Part shown: positions 8,889 to 18,290 of the stretch, piece after piece
Numbering within the stretch: the first letter of the stretch is position 1
How the letters are laid out: each line of letters begins with the position of its first letter
NCBI GenBank assembly: GCA_963793245.1
Contig: CAWBZG010000002.1
Location: 434,001 to 498,000, forward strand
DNA: 64,000 nt
Source of the DNA: CAXBBB01 sp963793245
GTDB taxonomy: Bacteria > Bacteroidota > Rhodothermia > Rhodothermales > BA12
Direction of reading: 5' to 3'
Notes under the pieces: model-generated
Database searches by the model: none
What the model was told of the DNA's origin: nothing
What the model saw: the letters and a program-made list of their open reading frames with translations, nothing else
Made by a program: the position numbers and the translations under genes

Positions 8889-10262
8889 CTACGCGGCCTT
8901 TTCGCCGAAACGCTGCATGAAGCCGATGCTGGCGGCGATGCCTTTGTGGAAGCGGTCCAGCTCGAAGTTCTCGTTGGGCGAGTGGAGGGCATCGCTCGCC
9001 AGGCCGAAGCCCATCAGGACGGTGTCGAGGCCGAGGATGCGTTTGAAATCTGCCGTGATGGGGATGCTGCCGCCTTCGCGCGTGAAGTGGGCCTGGGTGC
9101 CGTACACATCGGCCATCGCGTCTTTGGCAGCTTGCATAGCCGGATTGCTCGTGTCGGCGAGGTAGGGGCTGCCGCCGTGGAGTTCGCGCGCTGTCACGCG
9201 GACCGTGTCGGGGGCGTGCTTCTCAAAGTGGCGAACGAGCTTTTTGGCGATGTCAGTTGGATCCTGGTTGGGGACCAGGCGGCAACTGATCTTCGCCATC
9301 GCCTTGGCCGGGAGGACGGTTTTGGCGCCTTCGCCCTGGTAGCCGCCGCCGATGCCGTTGAGGTCGAGCGTCGGGCGCATCGACGTGCCTTCGTAGACGC
9401 TGTAGCCCTTTTCGGTCTTGGTCTTGGGCGCTCCGGTTTCTTTGAGCCATGCCGCGTCGTCGTGGGGCAGGGCGCGTCCGGCTTCTCGCTCTTCGTCGGT
9501 CAGTTCGACTACGTCGTCGTAGAAGCCTTCGACCGTGACTCTTCCGTCGTCGTCGTGGAGATCGGCGACGAGTTCGCACAGGGCGTTGAGCGGGTTGTGG
9601 ACGCCACCGCCGAAGACGCCGCTGTGCAGGTCGCGCGTTGGGCCTTCGACCTCGACTTCGATGTAGGCCAGCCCGCGTAGCCCGCTCGTGATCGACGGGA
9701 CGCCGCGCGCGAACATCGCCGTGTCGGAGACGAGGACGACGTCGGCGGCCAGGCGCTCTTTGTGTTGGGTCAGCAGATCGGTCAGGTGCTTGGAGCCGAC
9801 TTCTTCTTCGCCTTCGATCAGCAGTTTGAGGTTGACCGGCAACTCGGTCCCGCTCTGCAAGAAGCTCTCGATGGCTTTGACGTGCATCATCATCTGGCCT
9901 TTGTCGTCGTTAGCGCCGCGAGCGAACACGTGTCCGTCTTTGACCGTCGGCTCGAACGGCGGCGTGTCCCACAGCTCCATCGGGTCGGGCGGCTGGACGT
10001 CGTAGTGGCCGTAGACGAGGACCGTCGGTTTGTCCGGGTCCGAGCCGTGCGCTCCGACGACGGCTGGGTGTCCGCCGGTTTCGACGACATCGACGGTCTC
10101 TACGCCGATGCTCTTGAGGTGGTCGGCGAGCGTGTTGCAGCAGCGGCGCGTGTCGTCGTCGTGGGCGGAGTCGGCAGAGACCGAGGGGATGCGGAGCAGC
10201 TCGAACAGGTCGGATTCGAAGCGGTCGGCGTGGGTGCGGGCGTAGTCGGCGGGCGAGGGCAT
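8889..10262 (-). CDS. M20 family dipeptidase (zinc peptidase)
   Basis: The 457-residue product matches M20 di- and tripeptidases of the CNDP/PepV-like branch. It shows the metal-site block VLVYGHYDVQPPDP, then the bridging aspartate and general-base glutamate in GANDDKGQMM and LLIEGEEEVGS, and later TRDLHSG and the C-terminal LMGFGLASDALHSPNE. A lid/dimerisation insert lies between. It should hydrolyse short peptides in the cytoplasm, since no signal peptide is seen. The start was placed at the ATG at 10262 rather than a TTG two codons upstream. It is transcribed alone, divergent from the next gene. Confidence 0.9.
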   Translation of the reverse strand: MPSPADYARTHADRFESDLFELLRIPSVSADSAHDDDTRRCCNTLADHLKSIGVETVDVVETGGHPAVVGAHGSDPDKPTVLVYGHYDVQPPDPMELWDTPPFEPTVKDGHVFARGANDDKGQMMMHVKAIESFLQSGTELPVNLKLLIEGEEEVGSKHLTDLLTQHKERLAADVVLVSDTAMFARGVPSITSGLRGLAYIEVEVEGPTRDLHSGVFGGGVHNPLNALCELVADLHDDDGRVTVEGFYDDVVELTDEEREAGRALPHDDAAWLKETGAPKTKTEKGYSVYEGTSMRPTLDLNGIGGGYQGEGAKTVLPAKAMAKISCRLVPNQDPTDIAKKLVRHFEKHAPDTVRVTARELHGGSPYLADTSNPAMQAAKDAMADVYGTQAHFTREGGSIPITADFKRILGLDTVLMGFGLASDALHSPNENFELDRFHKGIAASIGFMQRFGEKAA

Positions 10263-10450
10263 AGTCAATCGTAAATCGTCGAGAGGGGAGAGATGAGATT
10301 AGACGGACTGGCGCGCTTGTCGATCCGTGAGAACACGACCGACTCGGTGTGAACAGGCAGACGGGGTGTCCGAAATCTCTGCGGCGAGGTTACGCGTCCG
10401 GTCGTGCGCGGGTCTTGCGTATCTCCAGGTACTTCCACTTCTCTACCGCC

Positions 10451-11662
10451 ATGCGCCTCGTTCTGCTCGTCCTCGCTCTACTTCTCGCCGTCCCGGTCGT
10501 CCATACGTCCGACGCCCAGATTCTCAAACGCATCCGAAACCGAGCGGCTCAGGCTGCTCAGCGCGAAGCCGAAGAGCGCGCTGCACGCGAGGCCGAGCGA
10601 CGAGCCGCCGAAGCTGCCAACGCTGCAATGGACCGCGTATTGGGGCCGCAGGATTCGACCGCCGCTTCCCTCAACGTGCCCGGAATGGGAGGCATGCAGA
10701 TGGGCGCGATGATGGGCATGGGAGCATCGGGAAGCGTCGAAGGCCTGGCCGACTTCCGCCGCTTGCAAGAGTTCTTGCCGTCTGACGCCGCAGGCCTACC
10801 ACGTACCGATCTAACCGGCGAAACCGGCGGCGCGATGGGCATGGCGATGAGCCAGGCATCGGCGACGTACGGTGGGAATGGGCGTGAAATCCAGGTGTCG
10901 ATCATCGACGCCGGCACGATGTCGGCCTACTTGCAGATGTCGGCGGCCTGGCAAAACATGAACATCGATCAGGAGTCGATGGACGGCTACCAAAAAACGC
11001 GTTCCATCGGCGGCTTTCCCGGTTACGTCGAGGAAGATCGAAGTGGAAGCCAGCCGACGGCGTCGGTTGCCGTCGTGCTGGGCGGGCGGCTGATGGTGAC
11101 GGCCAACGGCTCCAACGTAGGCGGCGAAGGGCTGACGGGACTCGTCGGCAGTCTCGACCTCGCTGGACTGAATGCTCTATCCGAAGAACTCGTCGCCCAA
11201 GCCCCACAGGTCGTCGGCTTCCGCGAACTGATTGCGCTCTTGCCCGCGAGCGCGCCCGGTCTGACGCGTCAGCAAGAGGAAGGCGAGACGAGCGACGTGA
11301 TGGGAATGCAGGTCAGCCAAGCCAGCGTCGCGTTCTGCGAGGGCGGCGACGTGGGCACGTGCGTTCACGTGCGGATTCAGGACTTCGGCCCATCGGTCGG
11401 AGCAATGGGCGCGATGCCGTTCGGCGTGTGGGCGAACGCATCGTTCAACCGCGAGTCGACGGACGGCTTCGAGCGCACAGCGCAGGTCGGTGGATACCCA
11501 GCCCAAGAGACGTACGCGCAGTCGTCGGGACTGAGCAGCGTCGAGGTGATCGTCGCTAATCGGTTTCTGGTCACAGCGGGTGGCGCGCAGGCGTTCGAGA
11601 TCGTCCGCTCGCTGGCCGAACGCGTCGACCTGTCGGGGTTGGCAGCGAAGGCAGGCCAGTGA
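10451..11662 (+). CDS. Exported protein with two copies of an unknown domain and a Met-rich linker
   Basis: The 403-residue product has a signal peptide (MRLVLLVLALLLAVPVVHT), an Ala/Glu/Arg-rich helix likely to be coiled coil (about residues 30-62) and a methionine-glycine stretch GMGGMQMGAMMGMGASG (about 77-93). Two copies of a module of about 150 residues follow (about 96-245 and 253-403). Matching landmarks are FRRLQEFLPSDAAGLPR against FRELIALLPASAPGLTR, GMAMSQASATY against GMQVSQASVAF, and GGFPGYVEE against VGGYPAQET. The second copy has two extra cysteines (CEGGDVGTC). I recognise no family. A strong hairpin terminator follows the gene. Confidence 0.75.
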   Translation: MRLVLLVLALLLAVPVVHTSDAQILKRIRNRAAQAAQREAEERAAREAERRAAEAANAAMDRVLGPQDSTAASLNVPGMGGMQMGAMMGMGASGSVEGLADFRRLQEFLPSDAAGLPRTDLTGETGGAMGMAMSQASATYGGNGREIQVSIIDAGTMSAYLQMSAAWQNMNIDQESMDGYQKTRSIGGFPGYVEEDRSGSQPTASVAVVLGGRLMVTANGSNVGGEGLTGLVGSLDLAGLNALSEELVAQAPQVVGFRELIALLPASAPGLTRQQEEGETSDVMGMQVSQASVAFCEGGDVGTCVHVRIQDFGPSVGAMGAMPFGVWANASFNRESTDGFERTAQVGGYPAQETYAQSSGLSSVEVIVANRFLVTAGGAQAFEIVRSLAERVDLSGLAAKAGQ

Positions 11663-11712
11663 GGAGGACAAACGGGTTAGCGTCGCCGAACTGCGACACC
11701 CGCTTAACGACG

Positions 11713-11749
11713 AAGGCCCCTCAGGTTGCGAAAACCTGAGGGGCCTTTT
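11713..11749. terminator. Bidirectional intrinsic terminator
   Basis: A perfect 15-bp stem (AAGGCCCCTCAGGTT and its complement) encloses a short GCGA loop, with A and T runs on the outer sides. It sits between the duplicated-domain gene and nuoH, which converge on it, so it can end both transcripts. Confidence 0.9.
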
Positions 11750-11767
11750 GGTGCAGTCAGCCTGCGC

Positions 11768-12790
11768 TTACCAGATCGACTCGATTACGATGATCGCGAT
11801 GGCGTAGAGCACGACGTTGGCGATGGCGATGGGCAGCAGCGCCTGCCAACCCAGCCGCATCAACTGGTCGTACTTGAAGCGCGGCAGCGTCCAGCGAACC
11901 CAGATGAAGAGGAATGCGAAGAAGGCCGATTTGAGAATCAGCGTCAGGATCTGGAGTGCGCCCAGCAGGATCGGGTGGAAGGCGTCGGCGAAGAACGGCT
12001 CGAACGGAATCAGGTAGCCGCCGAAGAACAGCGTCACGATCAGGAACGAGGCGATGAAAAAGTTGACGTACTCGGCCAGGAAGAACATCCCGAACTTCAT
12101 TCCGCTGTACTCGGTGTGGTAACCACCGACGAGTTCTTGCTCGGCCTCGGGGAGGTCGAACGGGGCGCGGTTGGTCTCGGCAAACGCCGTCACGATGAAC
12201 AGAATCCCGGCGACCGGAGCGCGGAAGATATTCCAGCCCAAAATGGCAGCGCCCGACGACTGATGCTCGACGATGTCGACGAGCCGCATCGACCCGGTCA
12301 TCAGCACGACCGTCACCACGGCCAGGCCCATCACCAGTTCGTACGAGATCATCTGGGCCGACGAGCGCAATCCGCCCAGCAGCGAGAACTTCGAGTTGCT
12401 GCTCCATCCGGCCAGCGTGACGCCGTAGACCGAAATCGACGTGAGCGCGAGCACCATCAAGACCGAAACCTCGGTGTCGATGATCACCACGCCGCGAGCC
12501 AGCGGAATCAAAGCCGCTGTCGTCATCGCGATCACGACCATCAGGACCGGAGCGAGCGAGTGGACAAAACCGTTGGCCGCCGATGGCTCGATGTCTTCCT
12601 TGAAGATCAGTTTGGCTACGTCCGCAAACGGCTGCAAGAAGCCAAACGGACCGACGCGGTTGGGTCCGGGGCGGTTCTGGATGTAGGCCGACACTTTGCG
12701 CTCGGCGTACACGAGAACGGATGCCGAAAGCAGGCACACGTTGAGAACCAGAAAGCCGATGGCGGCGAGCCAGTAAAGAGGAATATCCAT
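11768..12790 (-). CDS. nuoH: NADH-quinone oxidoreductase subunit H
   Basis: The 340-residue membrane protein has the NuoH hallmarks: ERKVSAYIQNRPGPNRVGPFG near residue 30, FKEDIEP, the quinone-site segment TAFAETNRAPFDLPEAEQELVGGYHTEY (in part), and LFIWVRWTLPRFKYDQLM near the C-terminus. About eight transmembrane helices are visible. NuoH links the quinone-binding cavity to the proton-pumping arm of complex I. The other nuo genes are not adjacent; the gene stands between a terminator and a divergent exported protein, so complex I genes appear scattered in this genome. Confidence 0.95.
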   Translation of the reverse strand: MDIPLYWLAAIGFLVLNVCLLSASVLVYAERKVSAYIQNRPGPNRVGPFGFLQPFADVAKLIFKEDIEPSAANGFVHSLAPVLMVVIAMTTAALIPLARGVVIIDTEVSVLMVLALTSISVYGVTLAGWSSNSKFSLLGGLRSSAQMISYELVMGLAVVTVVLMTGSMRLVDIVEHQSSGAAILGWNIFRAPVAGILFIVTAFAETNRAPFDLPEAEQELVGGYHTEYSGMKFGMFFLAEYVNFFIASFLIVTLFFGGYLIPFEPFFADAFHPILLGALQILTLILKSAFFAFLFIWVRWTLPRFKYDQLMRLGWQALLPIAIANVVLYAIAIIVIESIW

Positions 12791-12988
12791 CAGATGCGCG
12801 GGCGGCGGGAGCAGTAAACAAAGTGGGGCAACGCGCAAGGTACCGGACGACCCGGCAAGGCCGCAACTCAGGTCACCACGAACAACAGACCTTTCACCGC
12901 CACGCGCGGCGATGCGCGAAAAGTTCGGACGTGCCGACGCACCATAGCGTCGGGATCTACGTTTCTGCATTCTAACCAACCCCTCGCT

Positions 12989-13723
12989 ATGCGTCGCCTC
13001 TTTCTCCTCCCGCTCCTGTTCATCGCGATCCCCGCTGTCGCTCAGGACCTCCCCACTCCCGAAGTCGCGCTCGTCAAGCCCGCCACGATGGGCTACACGA
13101 TGACGATGGCCGTCATGGGCCAAGAGATCGTCATCACATCGACCCGCACCGTCGAGGAAACGTCTGCCGGATGGCAGATCATCGACGCGGCGACGCTTCC
13201 GCCGATGATGGGCGGCGTCGCGATGGTCGACACGTTCGAGGTCGATCCGTTGACGCTTCGTGCCACGCGTAGGGCGCTGTCGGCTGGTCCGATGGGCGCC
13301 GCTACTCTGACCTACACCGAAGACGGTGTGACCGGCGAGATGAGCCAACAAGGACAGTCGATGGCCGTTGAGGAGACGTTTGAGACGGCGACGCTTTCGG
13401 ATGGCAGCGCATTCGAACTGTTCGTGTCGGCGCTTCCTCTGGTCGTCGGTTCGGTCTACGACTTTACCATCTACAGCCCGCAGGGAGCAGGCAGCCGCCC
13501 GATGCAGATGGAAATCACCGGCGAAGAGTCGGTCACCGTCGGAGCGGGCACGTTCGACACGTTCGTCGCCTCGTTCACTCCGCAGGACGGAAACGACGCC
13601 GGAACCGCGACGCTGTACCTCGCCAAAGACGGACCGCACGTCGTCGTCAAGTCGGTCGCCAGCATGGGCGCAGCGATGGGCGGCGGCACCACGACGACCG
13701 AACTGGTCAGCTACGACCACTGA
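12989..13723 (+). CDS. Exported DUF3108-like protein
   Basis: The 244-residue product starts with a signal peptide (MRRLFLLPLLFIAIPAVAQ). The mature part is beta-rich and follows the DUF3108-like plan: an MVDTFEVDPLTLRATRRAL segment, a LFVSALPLVVGSVYDFTIYSP segment, an EESVTVGAGTFDTFVASF segment and a closing strand on a VVKS motif. Proteins of this kind are periplasmic or outer-membrane associated with no proven activity. It is transcribed alone and followed by a hairpin terminator. Confidence 0.6.
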   Translation: MRRLFLLPLLFIAIPAVAQDLPTPEVALVKPATMGYTMTMAVMGQEIVITSTRTVEETSAGWQIIDAATLPPMMGGVAMVDTFEVDPLTLRATRRALSAGPMGAATLTYTEDGVTGEMSQQGQSMAVEETFETATLSDGSAFELFVSALPLVVGSVYDFTIYSPQGAGSRPMQMEITGEESVTVGAGTFDTFVASFTPQDGNDAGTATLYLAKDGPHVVVKSVASMGAAMGGGTTTTELVSYDH

Positions 13724-13743
13724 TCTCGGTCGCTCACACAATC

Positions 13744-13783
13744 AAAAAGCCCCGACGCGCAACACTGCACGTCGGGGCTTTTT
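13744..13783. terminator. Bidirectional intrinsic terminator
   Basis: AAAAAGCCCCGACG pairs with CGTCGGGGCTTTTT around a 12-base loop. The A and T runs on both sides let it stop the DUF3108-like gene from the left and the small minus-strand gene from the right. Confidence 0.9.
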
Positions 13784-13801
13784 GCGTTCAGGAGGCGCGC
13801 G

Positions 13802-14110
13802 TCAGTCGACGAGTTCGCCTCGGTCGGCGCGTCGGTTGGGTTTTTCGCCGCCGTTGCTTCCGCTGCCGCGTCCGCTTTTGCCCGATGCGCGGTTTCCTGC
13901 GTCGCGTTTGGGGTCGTAGGCTCTGTGCGCCTCTTGCGAATAGCCACCTTCGGTACGGACGATCTCGCCATCGTCGCGGATGATGCGCTCTTCGTTCAGT
14001 TCGTACTCTTCGGGCGTGTACGCGCTCGGCATGCCTTTCGGCGCGCTGCGGCGCTGCGAGGGCAGTTTGGAGTCTTTCTTAGTCTCGCGTTTGGCGTCTT
14101 CTTCTCTCAT
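13802..14110 (-). CDS. Small hydrophilic protein of unknown function
   Basis: The 102-residue product is highly charged with no signal or membrane segment. It opens with MREEDAKRETKKDSK, has a central motif YTPEEYELNEERIIRDDGE, and ends in a Gly/Ser/Arg-rich tail (SGKSGRGSGSNGGEKPNRR). Low complexity suggests a largely disordered protein. The ORF ends just beside a terminator and lies 36 bases downstream of another small hydrophilic ORF, so the two may share a transcript. No family is recognised. Confidence 0.55.
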   Translation of the reverse strand: MREEDAKRETKKDSKLPSQRRSAPKGMPSAYTPEEYELNEERIIRDDGEIVRTEGGYSQEAHRAYDPKRDAGNRASGKSGRGSGSNGGEKPNRRADRGELVD

Positions 14111-14146
14111 GTCTGGTCGGTTGAAAAGGGGAGTTGGAGGGAGGGG

Positions 14147-14371
14147 TTACTTGCTCGATTCCGGCTTCGCTGTCTGTGCCGACGTGTCACTGCTGGCCGG
14201 GTTGGATCCGTTTTCGGACCCACCACCCGTCGGAGGGCGGCTCGTCGACTTGGGCGCGTTATCATCGTCCTTCACCATGCCCGAAACGGGGGCGTCGGTT
14301 TCGCCACTGCTGTTGCCGTAGCCTTGTGCGCCGCCCGTGCCCGAGATGTCTGCTTTCTTGCTGTCTGCCAT
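14147..14371 (-). CDS. Small Gly/Ser-rich hydrophilic protein
   Basis: The 74-residue product begins MADSKKADISGTGGAQGYGN and is dominated by Gly, Ser, Thr, Pro and Asp, so it is probably disordered. It has no signal peptide, cysteine or membrane segment. It precedes the other small hydrophilic gene on the same strand and is divergent from the SDR gene at 14590. Its composition recalls small stress-associated or filler proteins of halophilic and Rhodothermal bacteria, but that is only a comparison. Confidence 0.5.
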   Translation of the reverse strand: MADSKKADISGTGGAQGYGNSSGETDAPVSGMVKDDDNAPKSTSRPPTGGGSENGSNPASSDTSAQTAKPESSK

Positions 14372-14589
14372 AGTATCGAGAGGAGTTGGTTCGTGAAGAG
14401 CCGAGCGTTTGCCCGGTATAGCGTTCACCCGCAAGGACGCGCGACGTTCACGCGATCTGCGAGTTTGGCCGACGCGTAACACCTGAGCCGAATCGGTACC
14501 ATCTGCGACCTGCACCACGAGGGTATCGCAGATTCTGGAACGGTCGGTCGGCTAGACCGTGCTCTTTCGCTCACCAACTCCTGTTTGAA

Positions 14590-15324
14590 ATGGATCTCGC
14601 AGATAAAGTCGTCGTCGTCACCGGAGCTAGCGAAGGGCTGGGGGCCGCGTTCAGCCGAGCGCTCGTCGCCGCCGGAAGCCGCGTCTTCGGACTGGCCCGA
14701 ACGCAGTCCAAACTCGATGCGTTGCGCGATGAGTTGGGCGACACCTTCGTCCCCCTCACCTGCGACGTGCGCGATCAGAAAAGCGTCGACGCCGCGTTTG
14801 CTACCGTCGCCGATCAAGCCGACCGGCTCGACGTACTCGTCAACAATGCGGGATTGGGACGCTTCGGTCCGGTCAACGCCGACGATGACGAAGCCGTTGG
14901 CCTGGATGAGTGGGACGTGCAGATGGAGACCAACCTGAGGGGCGTCTTTCTCTGCACGCGTCGCGCGTTGGGGCCGATGAAGGCGCAGAATGCGGCAAGC
15001 GGATTTGGCGGACACGTCGTCAACGTCGCGAGCGTCGCCGGGCTGGTCGGCAACGCCAACCTGAGCGCGTACAACACGACCAAATTCGGGCTGCGCGGCT
15101 TTTCGGAAGCGCTGATGAAAGAAGTCCGCGACGACGGCATCAAAGTCACCTGCCTCTATCCCGGCTCGATCGCGACCGACTTTGCCTCGTCAGCGGGCAC
15201 GAGCGGGTCGTCCAATCCGATGCAGCCGGACGACATCGCCGACACACTCGTCCACGTGCTACGCGCGCCCGACAACTACTTGATTTCCGAAGTCATGATG
15301 CGCCCGCTGAGGCCGCGCGGATAA
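14590..15324 (+). CDS. Short-chain dehydrogenase/reductase
   Basis: The 244-residue classical SDR has the cofactor motif TGASEGLG at residues 11-18, CDVRD after the fourth strand, NNAG, and the catalytic SVAGL...SAYNTTK with Tyr and Lys in YxxxK spacing. The PG motif follows (LYPGSIATDF). It should use NAD(P)H on an unidentified carbonyl or alcohol substrate. The late LVHVLRAPDNYLISEVMMRP segment is typical of the FabG/YdfG-like group. Its 3' end overlaps a converging gene by about 30 bases. Confidence 0.9.
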   Translation: MDLADKVVVVTGASEGLGAAFSRALVAAGSRVFGLARTQSKLDALRDELGDTFVPLTCDVRDQKSVDAAFATVADQADRLDVLVNNAGLGRFGPVNADDDEAVGLDEWDVQMETNLRGVFLCTRRALGPMKAQNAASGFGGHVVNVASVAGLVGNANLSAYNTTKFGLRGFSEALMKEVRDDGIKVTCLYPGSIATDFASSAGTSGSSNPMQPDDIADTLVHVLRAPDNYLISEVMMRPLRPRG

Positions 15325-15799
15325 CGCCCACGTCGGGAGACTCAGGCAGCGACCGATGCAGCATCTGGCAGGCGGCGTCCACGGTCGGCGCGACTTCCAC
15401 GCGGATCTCAAAGCGCTGGGCACGTCGGCGGATCAGGTGGGCGAGGGAGTGCGAAACGATGTCCTTCGTCACGATAGCCTGGGCGCCCGGACGCCAGAGT
15501 CGGACGACGCGGCTGAACGAGTGGATCAGGTGCTCGAAGGCGTTGGGCGCCAGATCGAGACGACGTACCCCGAGTAGATTCCACACACCACGTGTACCGG
15601 TCGTTTTCATCGCCCGAGCCTGGGCGATCAGAGCGGCCTCCAACTGGTCTCCGTCAATCGTGCCGGAGAGGTGGACCAAGATCAGATTGCTCGCCGGGTA
15701 AGAGCGTACCGAATACGCGATGGGGACTGGGGAATGGGGCGCCGGTAGGAGGCGGTGCGGATGAAGAGCAACGCTCAGGCGTACGGAAGCTACCCGCAT
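15293..15799 (-). CDS. STAS-like protein of unknown role
   Basis: The 168-residue ORF has a weak N-terminus (residues 1-28 look like non-coding extension). From about residue 29 it has a compact alpha/beta pattern, YSVRSYPASNLILVHLSGTI, then AALIAQARAMKTTGTRGVWNLLGVRRLDLAP, which resembles STAS or SpoIIAA-like folds. The true start may lie inside the ORF. It converges on and overlaps the SDR gene. A regulatory or sensing role is possible but not shown. Confidence 0.5.
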   Translation of the reverse strand: MRVASVRLSVALHPHRLLPAPHSPVPIAYSVRSYPASNLILVHLSGTIDGDQLEAALIAQARAMKTTGTRGVWNLLGVRRLDLAPNAFEHLIHSFSRVVRLWRPGAQAIVTKDIVSHSLAHLIRRRAQRFEIRVEVAPTVDAACQMLHRSLPESPDVGVIRAASAGAS

Positions 15800-15984
15800 T
15801 GGTTCTACCGATTTTTCTCTCAGGGCGCAGGATGAAGCGCGCGTGCATTTGTGCGAACGGCGTCACATCCTGTCTGCGCAAGCGTTGAGCCTGAATCGAC
15901 CTTGGGGCCTGCGTTTCGTCACTCCGTCGGATCTGCGGCAGCGCCATTCGCTTCGCTTGCTGTCCACCCTTTGCCTGACTCCCT

Positions 15985-18286
15985 ATGGCTCGCTGCTCGC
16001 TCCTCCTGTTTTTGGCTGCCTGCGCGCTGCTTGTCCCCGTTGCATCGGCCCAGCAACGCGCGTCGATCTCAGGCTATGTGCGCGATGCGCAGACCGGCGA
16101 AACACTACTTGGTGCTACAGTCCGGCTCGATGGCTCCTCACGAGGCGCTGCCACCAACACGAGCGGCTACTACACGATCACCAATCTGGACGCCGGTACC
16201 TACACGGTCGTCGCGACCTACATCGGCTTTCGTGACGACCGACGCGAGATCACGCTCAGTGCCGGTCAAGAACTGCGGCTCGACATCGAACTGCGACCCG
16301 ACAGCGAGTTGATCGAAGAGATCGTCGTCGAGGGCGAGGGCGGCGCTACCGTCGACGCGCGGCGCATCGGCACGGCGAGCGTATCGACCGAGTTGATCCG
16401 CGAACTGCCCACCGTTCTCGAACCCGACGTGTTTCGGTCGATCCAACTGCTGCCCGGCGTCAAAGCCATCTCGGACTTTTCGAGCGGCCTCTACATCCGG
16501 GGCGGCTCGCCCGACCAGACGCTCATCCTGCTCGACCGCACGACGGTCTACAACCCGACGCACTTCTTCGGCTTCTTCTCGACGTTTAACCCGGACGCCA
16601 TCAAGGACGTGCGCGTCTTCAAAGGCGGCTACCCAGCCGAATATGGCGGACGCTTGGGCAGTGTGGTCGACATCTACAACAAAGACGGCAACCGCCGCGA
16701 ATTGGACGGTACCGTCAGTGTCGGCCTGCTGGCTTCTCGTGCGCTGATCGAAGGTCCCATCGGCGACGACGTGTCGTTCATGCTGGCTGCTCGACGCTCA
16801 ACGCTGGAACCGCTCTTCGCCGCTCTGAAAGCCGCTGACGTGGAAGGCCTGCCCGACGGTTTTTACTTCTACGACCTGAACGGCAAACTCAACTGGGACG
16901 CCACCGATAAAGACCGCTTCTCTGCCAGCTTCTACGCCGGACGCGATGACGTCGACATCGCCTTTCTCGATGGTACGGCCAACGCGTTGATCGACTATGG
17001 CAACGTAACGGGAAGCCTCAACTACACGCGCATCTTCTCGCCGACGCTCTTCGCCAACGTGACGACGACGGCCTCGCGCTACTTCTCGGACGTCGACTTT
17101 TTGGTGTCAGCAGCGGGCTTTGGGCAGAGCACGCGCATCACCGACTACAGCTTTAAAACCGATCTGCAGTGGATTCCGAGCGAGCGGCACGAAGTGCGCG
17201 CCGGAACGTGGACCGGGCGCTTCGATTTCGGCTTCGAGCAGAGCCGAACGCAGGCCGACGGCACCCGAATCGTAGCGTTCACTCCTGCCATCGGGTCGTG
17301 GTACGGATCGGCGTACGTGCAGGAGCGATGGAGTCCGACGCCCAAACTTTCGGTCGAAGTCGGGCTTCGGGCGCAGTACTTCGGCGACGGCGAGTTTTGG
17401 CGTTTCGAGCCGCGCTCTGAACGTCGAGTACAAGCCGCGCGGTACGGACGATTTGCGTATCCAGGTCGGCTACGGTCGCTACAACCAGTTCCTCACGCTC
17501 ATCTCAAGCGAGGTGTTCAGCGGGGCCGACTTCTGGCTCACGTCGGCGGATGGCGTGCCTCCGTCGAGTGGCGATCAGTTCGTAGCAGGCGTCAAGACGC
17601 AGCTCACGCCCAACCTCGCGCTCGATGTGGAAGGTTACTACCGCACCATGAACGGTCTCTTCCAGATCGACCCGTACCTGCCCGACGCTGCCGGTCTCGA
17701 CTATCAGGATTACTTCATCTTCGGAGAAGGCTACGCCGCTGGTCTCGAAACCCAGTTGAGCGGACGCATCGGTCGCTTTTCAGGCTTTGCCGCCTACACG
17801 CTGAGCACGACGCGCAGGGGCAACTTCGGTGAGTTTCCCAACCCTGCGCCCGACGGTGACGAGTTCTTTTATCCCAAGTACGACCGCCGCAACGACGCCA
17901 ACATCGTCGCCTCGTACGATGCGGACCGTAGCTGGCGGCTGACGGGCGTGTTCACGTACGGAACGGGGCAGGCATACACCGAACCCGGCGCGCAGTACCG
18001 CATCGACGGTGGCCCGTTTGGATCGGTGCCATTCAACACACTCCAGAGCGACTACAACGCCAGCCGCCTCAAACCCTATCACCGCCTCGACCTGGGCGCG
18101 ACGCGCAGGGGCCGGTTCTTCGGGTTCGCCGATTACGAACTCCAGTTGCAGGTCATCAACGTGTATAACCGCAAGAACGTCTGGTTCTTCTTCCAAGAGT
18201 TCTCCGACGACGGCACCATTGAGATCACCGAGGTGAGCCAGATTCCGGTCCCGATTCCCAACGTCGCGCTCACGCTCAAATTCTAA
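15985..18286 (+). CDS. TonB-dependent outer-membrane receptor with carboxypeptidase-like N-domain, frameshifted
   Basis: A signal peptide (ending VASAQQ) leads to a CarboxypepD_reg-like domain (SISGYVRDAQTGETLLGATV), then the plug (SIQLLPGVKAISDFSSGLYIRG, GGYPAEYGGRLGSVVDIY) and a long barrel ending in a strand on VALTLKF at 18286. The first frame fails at a CCGCGCTC stretch about 17410-17417. The expected LNVEYKPRGTDDLRIQVGYG continues in another frame, giving about 766 residues overall. A two-base GC loss or one-base gain would explain it. The DUF4249 gene follows by four bases. Such pairs form an outer-membrane uptake system; the substrate is unknown. Confidence 0.85.
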
Positions 18287-18290
18287 GTCG

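Noticed and set aside
11768..13741. Long 657-residue minus-strand frame covering nuoH and the DUF3108-like gene
   Set aside because: Only the last 340 residues are NuoH-like; the upstream part is the antisense of the DUF3108 gene, which has a proper signal peptide and terminator.
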